DNA from: Patescibacteria group bacterium
Lineage (GTDB): Bacteria > Patescibacteria > Paceibacteria > Paceibacterales > UBA10102
Direction of reading: 5' to 3'
NCBI GenBank assembly: GCA_024239055.1
Contig: JANBVJ010000004.1
Span: 1-53,604 of the forward strand
Length of the DNA: 53,604 nt
The position numbers were made by a program, and so were the translations under genes. A model generated the notes under the pieces. It was given only the letters and a program-made list of their open reading frames with translations. It was not told the origin of the DNA and did no database searches. Position 1 is the first letter of the stretch. The number at the start of each line of letters is the position of its first letter. Shown here piece after piece: positions 29,156 to 37,553 of this stretch.

Positions 29156-29184
29156 ATTATACCATATATTTGCATAAGTGTAAA
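29156..29184 (-). promoter_or_regulatory. Sigma-70-type promoter P4
   Basis: Minus strand: -35 TTTACA (29184-29179), 17-bp spacer ending TGG, -10 TATAAT (29161-29156). The expected start, near 29149, is the first base of the ATG: a leaderless mRNA. Confidence 0.87.
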
Positions 29185-29192
29185 CACCTTTC

Positions 29193-30863
29193 TTATTTCG
29201 TTATCTTTAGCATTCTTCTGATATCAGCCTTCGATATCTTAATCTTTTTGGCTTTTTCTCTATCACCAAGAATCTCTTCTGAAAGTTTTTGTTTTTTATG
29301 CAACACTTTTAATACGTATTCGTCAACAGTATCTTGTGCGATTAGTCGGTATACAGTCAAATTAGAGGTTTGCCCGATTCTGTGAGCTCGACCTTCTCTC
29401 TGCTCCATTTTAGAGATGCTCCAGGGCAGATCGTAATGAATTATATAATTGGCTCTTTGCAGATTGAGCCCGAATCCACCTGCTTCTGTCATTATCATAA
29501 GTTTGTTTTCTTCTTTATTTTGGAATGTGTCTACGTTCATGTGTCTGTCTTCTTGTTTTACTTTACCCGATATTAACAACGGTCTGTACTCCTTTAACTC
29601 TCTCATTAGAATGTCTGCCATTTCTGAAAACTGTGTAAAGACTAAAGCTTTGTCATCTTTGTGTATTATGTCTTTCAATAGTTCTTTGAGTGCATTTGTC
29701 TTTGATGAGAATGTATGTTCACTGACTAGTTCCAAACTGTCTGCCGCTTGTTTGAGTCTAACCATCTTCACTAATACATTTGAAAGATATCTGTCTTTAA
29801 GAACTCGGTTGATATTATATTCATTTAAATCAGCGGCGATTTCATCTCTGATTGCTTCGTATATCTTCTTTTCTTCTGGATCGAATTCTATGTATAGTGT
29901 TTCATATAATTTGTCTGGTAGTTCATTCAATACGTCTTTTTTCTTTCGACGCAACATGTTGTCTGATATATGTTTTTTCAATTCTGATAGATTTTTATAT
30001 CCAGTTATACCACCAAATCGATCCTTGTCACAATACTTCTGTGTGAATTGCCAGAATGTACCTAGTAAGTTGGGTTGACAGAAGTCTAATATGTTCCAAA
30101 CATCTTGGACAGCATTGTTCAGAGGTGTACCTGTAAGAGCTATTCTATACTTTGCTTTAATCTTTTTAATGTTCTTAGATTGCTTTGCTTTAGGATTTGA
30201 TATTCTTGTTGCTTCATCAGCGATGAGGAAATCCCATTCGATTTTGTTAATATAATCCATGTCTCTAAGAAGTAATTCATAATTCATTATGTAAAAATCG
30301 ACGTCTTGGTTCCATTGTTTAGCTCGTAATTTTTTATCACCACCAATAACAATAGATGTTTTATGACTGGCCCATTTTTCAATTTCATCTTTCCAGTTTA
30401 ATTTTAAAGTAGATGGACATAGTATTAAAATCTTTTTTGCTTTACGTATTAAGACTGTAGCAATGGACTGTATTGATTTACCACATCCTGGTTCATCTCC
30501 AAGTAATGAAGATTTAGTAGCAACTAGAAATCCGGCACCTATTTCTTGAAAACCGAATAGAGGTAAGTTTAGTAGTTTAAATATCTCTATTTCTGAGTCT
30601 TTAAAGTCTCCTTCTCTGATTCTTTTGATTTTCTTCTTTTTCTTTTTTGCTTTGTCATATTCTTCTAATACTTCCAGTGACGTATGAAAACCCAATGGAG
30701 TCAAAGTATCTAATACCTGGACGACATGGAGAACTGGTACTGTCCATTCTTTAGTTTCGTTATCATATTTCCTACTATCAAAATGTTTTACAATTTCAAC
30801 AAGAGCCGCATTGTAATCAAATGTTAATACTAGTTCATTTTTATTGTTTTTGCTTATTTGCAT
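29193..30863 (-). CDS. SNF2-family DNA helicase/translocase
   Basis: 556 aa. Walker A GDEPGCGKS (motif I), DEAT box in FLIADEATRIS (motif II), LTGTPLNN (motif III), and the C-terminal motifs MTEAGGFGLNLQRANYIIHY (V) and QREGRAHRIGQ (VI). The N-terminus (residues 1-70, TFDYNAALVEIVKHFDSRKY) resembles the HARP region of SMARCAL1-type annealing helicases. Likely remodels replication forks or protein-DNA complexes. No close minus-strand promoter was found between it and the terminase gene; P5 at 31378-31406 could serve it. Confidence 0.95.
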   Translation of the reverse strand: MQISKNNKNELVLTFDYNAALVEIVKHFDSRKYDNETKEWTVPVLHVVQVLDTLTPLGFHTSLEVLEEYDKAKKKKKKIKRIREGDFKDSEIEIFKLLNLPLFGFQEIGAGFLVATKSSLLGDEPGCGKSIQSIATVLIRKAKKILILCPSTLKLNWKDEIEKWASHKTSIVIGGDKKLRAKQWNQDVDFYIMNYELLLRDMDYINKIEWDFLIADEATRISNPKAKQSKNIKKIKAKYRIALTGTPLNNAVQDVWNILDFCQPNLLGTFWQFTQKYCDKDRFGGITGYKNLSELKKHISDNMLRRKKKDVLNELPDKLYETLYIEFDPEEKKIYEAIRDEIAADLNEYNINRVLKDRYLSNVLVKMVRLKQAADSLELVSEHTFSSKTNALKELLKDIIHKDDKALVFTQFSEMADILMRELKEYRPLLISGKVKQEDRHMNVDTFQNKEENKLMIMTEAGGFGLNLQRANYIIHYDLPWSISKMEQREGRAHRIGQTSNLTVYRLIAQDTVDEYVLKVLHKKQKLSEEILGDREKAKKIKISKADIRRMLKITK

Positions 30864-30870
30864 ATAATAG

Positions 30871-30899
30871 TTTACTTCTATAAGTTTTTGCCTTATAAT
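30871..30899 (+). promoter_or_regulatory. Plus-strand promoter of the terminase genes
   Basis: Plus strand: TTTACT (30871-30876), 17-bp spacer, TATAAT (30894-30899). The predicted start near 30906 lies about 3 bases before the ATG at 30909, so the terminase mRNA would be almost leaderless. It is the only plus-strand promoter I accept. Confidence 0.75.
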
Positions 30900-30908
30900 T
30901 ATATATGT

Positions 30909-31361
30909 ATGGCAAAAAAAGAAGTTAAAAAAGAAGAATACGAGGTATCAGAGGTTCAGGAAGAATATCTACAGATTTACCATGAGTACTTCGTTCTGAA
31001 GTGGGATTGGACTGATATTTGTAAATATCATAACTGTAGTAAGTCCAAGGTTTCTACAGCGATCAGGTGGGTGATAGAGAATAAGATGAAATTTCCTTCA
31101 AAGTTTCTTATCAAAGGAGCAATCGATGCTATATCTGCCAGACTGAAAAGAAATAAAGAAATGTATGACCACGAATCTAATAAAAAGAGATTCAGAGATA
31201 ATATGTTTGTTGTTGCTTTAGTTAGAGAATTGCGAGAAGACGAGAAGACATTGCTTAAATTACAGGAAATCTATCATGCCGATGATGTGGACGATCAGAG
31301 ATTATCTGCTGGTCAGGTTCTTAAACTCATTGGCGAAGCGCAGAAGGAAAAAATCAAATAA
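30909..31361 (+). CDS. Probable terminase small subunit
   Basis: 150 aa. Start at the ATG at 30909 (MAKKEVKKEE); an ATG at 30858 would lie upstream of the promoter -10. WDWTDICKYHNCSKSKVSTAI is a helix-turn-helix like those of small terminases, and the rest is helical and charged. Assignment rests mainly on its position 50 bases before terL; sequence evidence alone is moderate. In tailed phages this protein recognises the packaging site and recruits the large subunit. Confidence 0.7.
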   Translation: MAKKEVKKEEYEVSEVQEEYLQIYHEYFVLKWDWTDICKYHNCSKSKVSTAIRWVIENKMKFPSKFLIKGAIDAISARLKRNKEMYDHESNKKRFRDNMFVVALVRELREDEKTLLKLQEIYHADDVDDQRLSAGQVLKLIGEAQKEKIK

Positions 31362-31377
31362 ATCTAATCTTTATCAT

Positions 31378-31406
31378 ATTATACCACAAATGTTTATATT
31401 TGTAAA
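31378..31406 (-). promoter_or_regulatory. Sigma-70-type promoter P5, antisense to the terminase small subunit
   Basis: Minus strand: -35 TTTACA (31406-31401), 17-bp spacer ending TGG, -10 TATAAT (31383-31378). It lies between terS and terL and points into terS. The transcript would cross terS in antisense and then reach the helicase start at 30863, giving a leader of roughly 500 bases. Confidence 0.8.
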
Positions 31407-31411
31407 ACAGT

Positions 31412-32905
31412 ATGTCGTTTACACCCGAACAAGTTAAAATATTGCAAAGAGCATCTAATGATTTTGTTTATTTCACAAACGAAGTCTTTAGTCATAGTGT
31501 CAAGACTTTTATTAAGGGCGAGCACGTTGATAACACTGCTCGTTTTTTGAGTAGTAATAGCAGAACGATTAGTGTTAGTGCTAGACATCATTTCAAATCC
31601 TTTTCATTTTATTCTTATTTCATGTGGAAGATGATGTTTGAAGGTGCTGCGAATAATGTAGAAGCACATTATTTCTCTTTCAACTCTGAACTGGCTGGAT
31701 ATCACATAAATAAAATTAAACAGTGTATAGAGGCAAATCCTTTTTTCGAAGATGTTATTGACGCCAAACCAACAGCTGAAACAGTTTTGAAATACACGTG
31801 GGATCGTAAACATTACACTACTATTACTCCCCACGGTCTTGTTCAGTTCAAACGAGGTATTCACGGAGATTTAATTTTCGTTGATGACCCTTTCCAAGAC
31901 CCCGATAACGAATTGAATCCTACTATTATTTATAAAATCAATGAGATTTTCAAATCGAACATTCTTGACATGCCGAAAGAACCAGATGGAGAATTGCATG
32001 TCTGCGGAACGCCTCAGACAAAATATGACTTCTTCTTTGATAAAGTCGTTACAAAAAGATTTGCTACAAGAGTTCTTCCTGCTATATATATAGATGAAGA
32101 AACTGGAGAAGAAAAAGCACTTTGGCCCGAATGGATGGATTTAGAAGAACTCAAAATCAAAAGAATAGAAAGAACAGAGAGAATTTTCAGCCGAGAATAC
32201 CAATGTACACCGGTATATTCGACGAAAGGTTTTTTCAATAAAGACGTTCTGAAAGAAAAAATAGTTAATAAAGACTTAACAATGTGGAAGGTTACTGTAG
32301 CATATCCAGAAAACAACGACATTATCGCTGGATTTGATATAGGTAAAAAATCTCACCCTTCGCATCTATCAGTGTTTGAATACAAAGACGGTAAACTAGT
32401 AATGATACATAATAAGTTCATGGATAATTGGCCGTATTCTAATGGCAAGGAATACATACCAGAGGCGCCGTCACAATTAGAATATCTGAAGAACTGTATA
32501 AGAAATTTTAGAATCAAAGAACTAAGATATGATAATACTAGAGGAGAATTTGAAAGCTTCGATGAACAGAGTTTATTACCAAGACAAATGATACCTGTTG
32601 TGTTTACTAGCAAATTCAAATCGTCGGGCGCAACAGCTTTCGACAGATTAGTAGAAAAACAACAGATAGAAATACCAGATGATGAGAGATTGTTAGACCA
32701 AATCTGCGCTGTTACAAACGACCTACAAGCTATTCAAACTAAATTTGGTCACGGTGACTCATTCTGGAGTATAGTTCTAGCAGTTATGAGCGCTAAGGAT
32801 TTGATTGGTTTCTACGATGACAGCGATGTAAGTCAAAGACGTAAAATAAGTGTTGGTCAACGTTCTATGTTCGCCGAAGGTGGAAAGATACCAAAGGGCT
32901 GGTAA
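31412..32905 (+). CDS. terL: Terminase large subunit (ATPase/nuclease)
   Basis: 497 aa. A deviant Walker A ISVSARHHFKSF (residues about 50-60), Walker B LIFVDDPFQD near residue 150, and the coupling segment LHVCGTPQTKYD. The C-terminal nuclease has IIAGFDIGKKSHPSHLSVFE (first Asp), LRYDNTRGEF (second Asp) and GHGDSFWSIVLAVM (third Asp). These are the hallmarks of TerL, which packages DNA into proheads and cuts it. A conventional GKT/S is missing, as in many terminases. Confidence 0.95.
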   Translation: MSFTPEQVKILQRASNDFVYFTNEVFSHSVKTFIKGEHVDNTARFLSSNSRTISVSARHHFKSFSFYSYFMWKMMFEGAANNVEAHYFSFNSELAGYHINKIKQCIEANPFFEDVIDAKPTAETVLKYTWDRKHYTTITPHGLVQFKRGIHGDLIFVDDPFQDPDNELNPTIIYKINEIFKSNILDMPKEPDGELHVCGTPQTKYDFFFDKVVTKRFATRVLPAIYIDEETGEEKALWPEWMDLEELKIKRIERTERIFSREYQCTPVYSTKGFFNKDVLKEKIVNKDLTMWKVTVAYPENNDIIAGFDIGKKSHPSHLSVFEYKDGKLVMIHNKFMDNWPYSNGKEYIPEAPSQLEYLKNCIRNFRIKELRYDNTRGEFESFDEQSLLPRQMIPVVFTSKFKSSGATAFDRLVEKQQIEIPDDERLLDQICAVTNDLQAIQTKFGHGDSFWSIVLAVMSAKDLIGFYDDSDVSQRRKISVGQRSMFAEGGKIPKGW

Positions 32906-32907
32906 TT

Positions 32908-33048
32908 TTAAAATCTAAACCAAGCAAAAAATAAAGGTATGATTGATTTCATACCTATTTTTAGTCCCTTTTTTAAGAAAACGATAGCTAAACAGAGAAT
33001 TGGAAAAGGAATACATACGATTCTTAATAATGTCAAAGCGATGTTCAT
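32908..33048 (-). CDS. 46-aa membrane protein
   Basis: ATG at 33048, TAA at 32908. Mostly hydrophobic (LTLLRIVCIPFPILCLAIVF), then KKG and a second short hydrophobic stretch. Coupled to the upstream gene by an ATGA overlap. Its coding sequence contains the hairpin listed at 32935-32962. Confidence 0.55.
   Translation of the reverse strand: MNIALTLLRIVCIPFPILCLAIVFLKKGLKIGMKSIIPLFFAWFRF
32935..32962. terminator. Bidirectional intrinsic terminator
   Basis: AGGTATG-attgattt-CATACCT followed by ATTTTT on the plus strand (after terL). On the minus strand the same hairpin is followed by TTATTTTTT. It lies at the convergent end of the plus-strand terL unit and the minus-strand operon, where a two-way terminator is expected. 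Confidence 0.7.
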
Positions 33049-33359
33049 AAGTCCTTGTGTATCATGACATTGTATAAGTCATTCATTGTTTTCATTGGTA
33101 TGTCTCTGCCTTCTTTATCTGTGACTGTACCCTTCTTCCACTTTGTGCCCCATTCTAAATCGTATATGTAATAACTAATCCAATTGTGCTTATCATTAGT
33201 TACTAATTTCAACATGTCTAGCAATGCTGTATCAATTCTTGATATGAAGAAACCACCAAAATCGGGGTCAAGTTTTTTCATTGCCAGATGTACTTCTTCG
33301 ACATCATCAGTCAAAGATTTGATAATTTTAAGAGCTGCTATAAAATCTTTTCTAATCAT
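33045..33359 (-). CDS. Hypothetical protein, 104 aa
   Basis: Begins MIRKDFIAALKIIKSLTDDV; helical first half, then a WISYYIYDLEWGTKWKKGTV segment, reminiscent of small phage proteins with an acidic aromatic core. No name assigned. Confidence 0.65.
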   Translation of the reverse strand: MIRKDFIAALKIIKSLTDDVEEVHLAMKKLDPDFGGFFISRIDTALLDMLKLVTNDKHNWISYYIYDLEWGTKWKKGTVTDKEGRDIPMKTMNDLYNVMIHKDL

Positions 33360-33630
33360 ATTGTGTATATTGTTTACCTTTTAAAATTTCTTTTACGATT
33401 TTCTTTTTTAATTTATATGCTAGTTTGAAATGTTCTAGCATTGAGAGATTTCTTCCAGTTCTTAAGACAAGACCCATGGGATTTTCTGTTTCTCTGCGTT
33501 GTACATAACCATTATTATTTGCGAATAATTCTTCTCCGAATTTTATCTTTTTCATGTGTGTTCTGAAGAGACGAGTTTCACCGTTCTCATTGAATAGTTC
33601 TATTGGTTTTATTAGCCAGACGTAATTCAT
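33352..33630 (-). CDS. Hypothetical protein, 92 aa
   Basis: Begins MNYVWLIKPIELFNENGETR; mixed strand and basic helix (LAYKLKKKIVKEILKGKQ). Overlaps the downstream gene by 8 bases. Unknown function. Confidence 0.62.
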   Translation of the reverse strand: MNYVWLIKPIELFNENGETRLFRTHMKKIKFGEELFANNNGYVQRRETENPMGLVLRTGRNLSMLEHFKLAYKLKKKIVKEILKGKQYTQYD

Positions 33631-33631
33631 A

Positions 33632-33763
33632 TTAGTCGTTTTTATACTTCTGATGCGTACAATGTCTGCATTTGAACAAACGAGCCCAACGCATTCTTCT
33701 ATACATGATAGACGAATGCAAACCGAGGAGACATTTTAATTTTTGTAATAGTTTTTTGTACAT
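33632..33763 (-). CDS. 43-aa basic protein
   Basis: Start at the ATG at 33763 (MYKKLLQKLKCLLG); longer readings would include the hairpin at 33823-33873. It ends KCRHCTHQKYKND, with a CxxC and His residues. Very basic. Confidence 0.5.
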   Translation of the reverse strand: MYKKLLQKLKCLLGLHSSIMYRRMRWARLFKCRHCTHQKYKND

Positions 33764-33822
33764 TTTGCAGCTACGTTCAGTGTTAATTACAGACCATCTA
33801 GAAGCGCCGAGATTCAGCTCTA

Positions 33823-33873
33823 GAGAGTAGAAAGACACGTAAGTGGTATAATACATCATTGCTCTCTACTCTC
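33823..33873 (-). ncRNA. Stem-loop in the 33.8 kb leader
   Basis: GAGAGTAGA (33873-33865) pairs perfectly with TCTACTCTC (33831-33823) around a 33-nt loop. It lies in a non-coding stretch of about 150 bases between two minus-strand genes. Could be a leader structure or an RNA processing site. Confidence 0.5.
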
Positions 33874-33915
33874 ATTAGCTGATACTTTAAAATATGTGAT
33901 ACTTTGATACTAACG

Positions 33916-34344
33916 TTAGAAACCACGACCGGCTCCACCGCCACCAAAACCACCACCTCCGAAACCACCAAATCCCCCACCAAAACCACCGAAGCTTCCA
34001 CCACCAAACATAGGTATTGAAGAACGACGTGGAGTGTAGAAGAAGTCATCGTCATCATCGTTATCTGACTCAAACCATGTTTTCATACGAGAACCAAACG
34101 TCTTCTCTGTGAAGTCTACACCTAGTGCAACTGGCTTATCTGTGTCTGGATTTGAGATTGTCAGACCTAATCGTTTGATAAATACTAAGTCACCCTTTGC
34201 TAATTCGTCAGCGTCTATGTTTACCATCAATACGTCTGTCTCTTGACACTTTACGACTTCTTGTGACTGGTCCTGGAGACGAATGTTATCTCCAAGCTCT
34301 GCTTTATCAGAAGGCGAACCTTCTCCGAATTTGTATTCTTTCAT
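33916..34344 (-). CDS. Protein with glycine-rich C-terminal tail, 142 aa
   Basis: Residues 1-95 are polar (KEYKFGEGSPSDKAELGDNI...). DNDDDDDFF precedes a tail of GGG/FGG repeats (about residues 110-142) ending GGAGRGF. TPM/YgcG proteins usually carry such a glycine-rich tail themselves; here it is a separate protein directly downstream of the TPM gene. Confidence 0.7.
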   Translation of the reverse strand: MKEYKFGEGSPSDKAELGDNIRLQDQSQEVVKCQETDVLMVNIDADELAKGDLVFIKRLGLTISNPDTDKPVALGVDFTEKTFGSRMKTWFESDNDDDDDFFYTPRRSSIPMFGGGSFGGFGGGFGGFGGGGFGGGGAGRGF

Positions 34345-34380
34345 AATAATATATATTGTTTTACTACGAACGACTAATAA

Positions 34381-34911
34381 TTATTGTGACGCCTCGAAGA
34401 CACCTTGTGCACCATACAATACTGCATTGTACCAATCGGCGCTCTTGAGATATGGTATCATCTTATCGTCTATAATACGACCCGCTTTAGAATCTGGTAT
34501 GTTTTCTTCTAAACCATATCCGATTTCTAATCGCACTTCTCTATCTTCTGTTGCTAATACAATAATAGCACCATTGTCTAATTTAGCATTGCCCACTTTC
34601 CATTTTTCTGCCAGCTTTATTGAGTACTGTTCCATCTCTAGAGGCTTCGTTGATTTGACTATAACAATCGCTATTTCCTGTCCATAACCCTCGCTATAAG
34701 ACTTTAATAGCTCGTTCAGGTTATTTAGTTGTTCAGTTGTTAGAACCCCTGCTGCATCTACTGCGTAATTCGTTGGTTCTGGTAATGCTGTAACATTACG
34801 AGTTGTAATGGTTCCTTGATTCTCTGTTGACACGTCTCCTATACTTAAAAATAGTCCAAGACCTGCCAATCCAACAATGAGAATAAAGAATATGATTCCT
34901 GTCTTATTCAT
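34381..34911 (-). CDS. TPM-domain (YgcG-like) membrane protein
   Basis: 176 aa. An N-terminal signal anchor (IIFFILIVGLAGLGLFLSI) precedes a TPM domain: YAVDAAGVLTTEQLNNLNEL, GQEIAIVIVKST, KWKVGNAKLDNGAIIVLATEDREVRLEIGYGLE, and GRIIDDKMIPYLKSADWYNAV. TPM proteins are often encoded beside LemA. The usual C-terminal transmembrane helix and glycine tail are absent. Adjacent to lemA with a 1-base overlap. Confidence 0.9.
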   Translation of the reverse strand: MNKTGIIFFILIVGLAGLGLFLSIGDVSTENQGTITTRNVTALPEPTNYAVDAAGVLTTEQLNNLNELLKSYSEGYGQEIAIVIVKSTKPLEMEQYSIKLAEKWKVGNAKLDNGAIIVLATEDREVRLEIGYGLEENIPDSKAGRIIDDKMIPYLKSADWYNAVLYGAQGVFEASQ

Positions 34912-35492
34912 TAAAGTGTTAAGTCTACGACAGGTGGTACTTCAGATCCCACTGATGCTTCAAAGAATAGTCTTTCTTCGAAACCGTACATGTTGGCAAG
35001 TAGTTTTGTTGGGAAACGTTTTACCATTATGTTTAATGATCGCACTTCTTCATTGTATCGACGTCTTTCTACGGCTACTCTGTTTTCAGTGCCAGCCAAT
35101 TCGTCCATCAGACTCTGCACTTGATCGTAGCTGTGCAATTCTGGATATCGTTCGAAAATAAGTAATAGTCTACCTATAACACTTTCGTAATTGCCGAACG
35201 CTTCGACTTGTTCGTTTTGACTACCACCTTGTTTTGCATTTGCGTATCGTGTGCGTGCTTCTGCGATTTGACCGAATACTTCCCGCTCTTGAGTTAGAAT
35301 GCCTTTTGTTGCATTCACCAAGTTAGGAATTAAGTCGAACCTTCGTTGATATTGTGTCTCAACTTGAGCCCAACTTGTCGTAACTACTTCGTCTTGGGTG
35401 ACTAGTGAGTTGTATGTTCCCATGAACCACATTCCCACAAATAGTGCAATTGCTGCAACTACTCCCAGTGTAATAAACAATGCGTTTCTCAT
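34911..35492 (-). CDS. lemA: LemA family protein
   Basis: 193 aa. One N-terminal transmembrane helix (LFITLGVVAAIALFVGMWF), then the LemA signature: YNSLVTQDEVVTTSWAQVE, QYQRRFDLIPNLVNATKG, RRYNEEVRSLNIMVKRFPTK and FGFEER-like YGFEERLFFEAS. Mostly helical extracytoplasmic domain. LemA/TPM pairs are common in bacteria, function unclear; in a phage they may act on the envelope. Confidence 0.94.
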   Translation of the reverse strand: MRNALFITLGVVAAIALFVGMWFMGTYNSLVTQDEVVTTSWAQVETQYQRRFDLIPNLVNATKGILTQEREVFGQIAEARTRYANAKQGGSQNEQVEAFGNYESVIGRLLLIFERYPELHSYDQVQSLMDELAGTENRVAVERRRYNEEVRSLNIMVKRFPTKLLANMYGFEERLFFEASVGSEVPPVVDLTL

Positions 35493-35496
35493 ATGA

Positions 35497-35757
35497 TTAC
35501 TTGTAATTAACTTCTAATCTTACTACTCTACAATTCTCTTTACGGTATTGGTATGGCGGCCACTGTAGTTGACCCAACGCTTCTTTCTTTGTAGGAAATA
35601 TCCACAATATGTCATCAGTGTAGCTGCATTCACAATCACCACTTCCTGGTGCTTGACTATATATCAGGTGTTCTTTGCCTAATACTTCTCTTTCTTTTTT
35701 ACCACTTCCGACGATTTTAAGTCTTCTTCCTACTACTGCATATAGTTTTTTATTCAT
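35497..35757 (-). CDS. Hypothetical protein, 86 aa
   Basis: Begins MNKKLYAVVGRRLKIVGSGK; contains PGSGDCECSYTDDILWIFPT. Overlaps the upstream gene by 4 bases. No family recognised. Confidence 0.62.
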   Translation of the reverse strand: MNKKLYAVVGRRLKIVGSGKKEREVLGKEHLIYSQAPGSGDCECSYTDDILWIFPTKKEALGQLQWPPYQYRKENCRVVRLEVNYK

Positions 35758-35960
35758 AATCGTTGTTTAGTGCAAGTAGGGTCAAGTATTGCCAATTTGT
35801 CTAATGTCTCATTGACTTTTTTCTTTGCTGCGCTTGCGTCAGAACTGATATATTCACCGAGACTTTTACCACAGCTTAGATTGTCAAGAGCACTGTGATA
35901 TTGTCTGTAATACTTTCTTACTTTTCTTTTGAGCACTGCTATCTTTATAATGTTGGTCAT
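35754..35960 (-). CDS. Hypothetical basic protein, 68 aa
   Basis: Begins MTNIIKIAVLKRKVRKYYRQ; basic and helical, one cysteine pair far apart. Overlaps both neighbours by 4 bases. Confidence 0.6.
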   Translation of the reverse strand: MTNIIKIAVLKRKVRKYYRQYHSALDNLSCGKSLGEYISSDASAAKKKVNETLDKLAILDPTCTKQRL

Positions 35961-36217
35961 AAGCCTAAATCATGTTTAGAAATAACATAGCCAAGAGCAC
36001 CAATCTTTCCATAATAGAACGGAGCATCATCAATAGTATACTTATCTATTTGTAATGCATTCTTAGCTGCCCAATTTCCACGCATTGCCAATGTAGGTAA
36101 GTCAGTGCCACCTCTCATTCTTGGCTCCATGTCATTGATGTCATCTTCTATTCGGAATTCTTCACCTTTGAAGCGACCGTTCTTTACGGTTACTATTTTG
36201 TCTCTGATATCTTCCAT
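35957..36217 (-). CDS. Hypothetical protein, 86 aa
   Basis: Begins MEDIRDKIVTVKNGRFKGEE; the N-terminal strand pair could be a small beta barrel (KOW-like), but this is weak. C-terminus FYYGKIGALGYVISKHDLGL. Confidence 0.6.
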   Translation of the reverse strand: MEDIRDKIVTVKNGRFKGEEFRIEDDINDMEPRMRGGTDLPTLAMRGNWAAKNALQIDKYTIDDAPFYYGKIGALGYVISKHDLGL

Positions 36218-36221
36218 GTTT

Positions 36222-36803
36222 TTAATAAGTAGACAAATCTTCTTCTTGAAAGATTTTCAAACCTTTGATATTTCTTTCTCCATTTCTGATCGCCTCCTTG
36301 ACTTTCTTATCATCGACCATCATGTACGCACGAGGTACAGTTTTTTCTTCTAGTACTTCAAACGTCCAAGTCTTCCTAGCTCTGATTTCTCCAGACTTGC
36401 TTTCAACGATATCTGGAATAGCATCCGTTAGAACGATGTTCTTATTGCCGTTCTTTTTTTGGAGTTTCTTTTCTTCTATAAGTCTTATTTCTTCGCGTTC
36501 TCTCTTATATGCAAGTATTCCATCTTTTACTCCACGTTCTGCATCCTTTAGAGGTACCGTGATTTCTTTGAACTTTGCATTAAGCTTACTCAATGATTCA
36601 TTGATTGGCTTAGTGTAAGTCAGCCTCTCTTCCTCGTACTCCTTCAACTTCTTCTTCACCTGCACGAGAAATTCAACGGCTTTAGTCAAATCACCATCCG
36701 ATTTGATGAGCGCTACCTTGTCTGCGCGCGAAGCAATTTGAACTATAGACCTATTCTCTTTCTTGATTTTTTCATCAAGTTCCTTTTCTCCTTTATTAGA
36801 CAT
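36222..36803 (-). CDS. Phage coiled-coil protein, 193 aa
   Basis: Long helical N-terminal half (residues 1-115: KAVEFLVQVKKKLKEYEEER, then ILAYKREREEIRLIEEKKLQ), followed by RKTWTFEVLEEKTVPRAYMM. The order, coiled coil then a TWxFEVxDxxxVP domain, is common in phage proteins found near recombination genes. Function unproven. Confidence 0.75.
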   Translation of the reverse strand: MSNKGEKELDEKIKKENRSIVQIASRADKVALIKSDGDLTKAVEFLVQVKKKLKEYEEERLTYTKPINESLSKLNAKFKEITVPLKDAERGVKDGILAYKREREEIRLIEEKKLQKKNGNKNIVLTDAIPDIVESKSGEIRARKTWTFEVLEEKTVPRAYMMVDDKKVKEAIRNGERNIKGLKIFQEEDLSTY

Positions 36804-36818
36804 ATTCTTTTTAGTTAG

Positions 36819-37160
36819 TTAATAATGTTTTAATACGAGATTAACGTATTCACACGAATTATATTCGACACCAAATTTGTTTACACCAGCAGAACATTTT
36901 TTCTTATGACTTCCTTGATTCCACCTGAGTGCTACTTCTTTCACTGTAAGACCTTGTCTAAGCCACTTTTCGATTTTAATCGTTGCTACATATTCTTCGT
37001 TAATAATTGTTTGAGGAGCAACGTATCCTAAAACTTCTTTAGAGAATAGTTTCCAAGTCTCTGGTAAGAACTGAAAACAACCATATTCTCCTGAATCGCC
37101 CCGACCGCAATCAGTACCATTTTGTGACTCTATCTTTCTGATGATATAAGCCAGTCGCAT
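36819..37160 (-). CDS. Small lytic transglycosylase (SLT-like)
   Basis: 113 aa. IIRKIESQNGTDCGRGDSGEYGCFQFLPETW contains the catalytic Glu of the ESxxG motif (IESQNG) and the GxxQFLPxTW motif of SLT-type lysozyme folds; VALRWNQGS is the third conserved segment. It is shorter than free-standing transglycosylases and has no signal peptide. Likely cleaves peptidoglycan for lysis or entry. Confidence 0.85.
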   Translation of the reverse strand: MRLAYIIRKIESQNGTDCGRGDSGEYGCFQFLPETWKLFSKEVLGYVAPQTIINEEYVATIKIEKWLRQGLTVKEVALRWNQGSHKKKCSAGVNKFGVEYNSCEYVNLVLKHY

Positions 37161-37171
37161 AGCGTCGGGGC

Positions 37172-37513
37172 TTATTGAAAAGACAGTTTTTCTTCGCGTA
37201 CTGTTTCTAACTTGATTTCAACGTCTGCAATTTGTGCGTCAAATCTCTTTATCGCTTTTTCTTTTTCTGTCTGTATGTTTTCTTTCTCTTCAGTCAAATA
37301 GATTTCTTCGACAATAAGTTCTTGTTGACGTCTTACTTCTTCGCGGTTTCTGATTTCTTTTATTTTTTCGTTATCAACAAATGATAACTCTTCTGGTGTT
37401 TCTACGTTATTTTCTACAATAGTTTTATTCATGACTGTGCCGTAGAAAGTTATTGCGGCCACGAAAATAACAATTACTATTATAGATTTCCAATTGCTTT
37501 TAATAAAATTCAT
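37172..37513 (-). CDS. Membrane-anchored coiled-coil protein, 113 aa
   Basis: One transmembrane helix (WKSIIVIVIFVAAITFYGTV), then a long charged coiled coil with many Glu/Lys. The layout resembles phage Rz-type spanins or envelope anchors, and it is 11 bases upstream of the transglycosylase. A lysis role is only inferred. Confidence 0.66.
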   Translation of the reverse strand: MNFIKSNWKSIIVIVIFVAAITFYGTVMNKTIVENNVETPEELSFVDNEKIKEIRNREEVRRQQELIVEEIYLTEEKENIQTEKEKAIKRFDAQIADVEIKLETVREEKLSFQ

Positions 37514-37553
37514 ATAATATTGTTAGTGTTAATGTTTTACACATCGACCATTT

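Noticed and set aside
31394..32619. Minus-strand frames inside terL
   Set aside because: Antisense shadows of a well-supported gene with clear terminase motifs.
33841..33860. Plus-strand promoter (GGTATAAT) near 33.85 kb
   Set aside because: There is no matching -35 and no plus-strand gene downstream; it lies in the loop of the hairpin 33823-33873.
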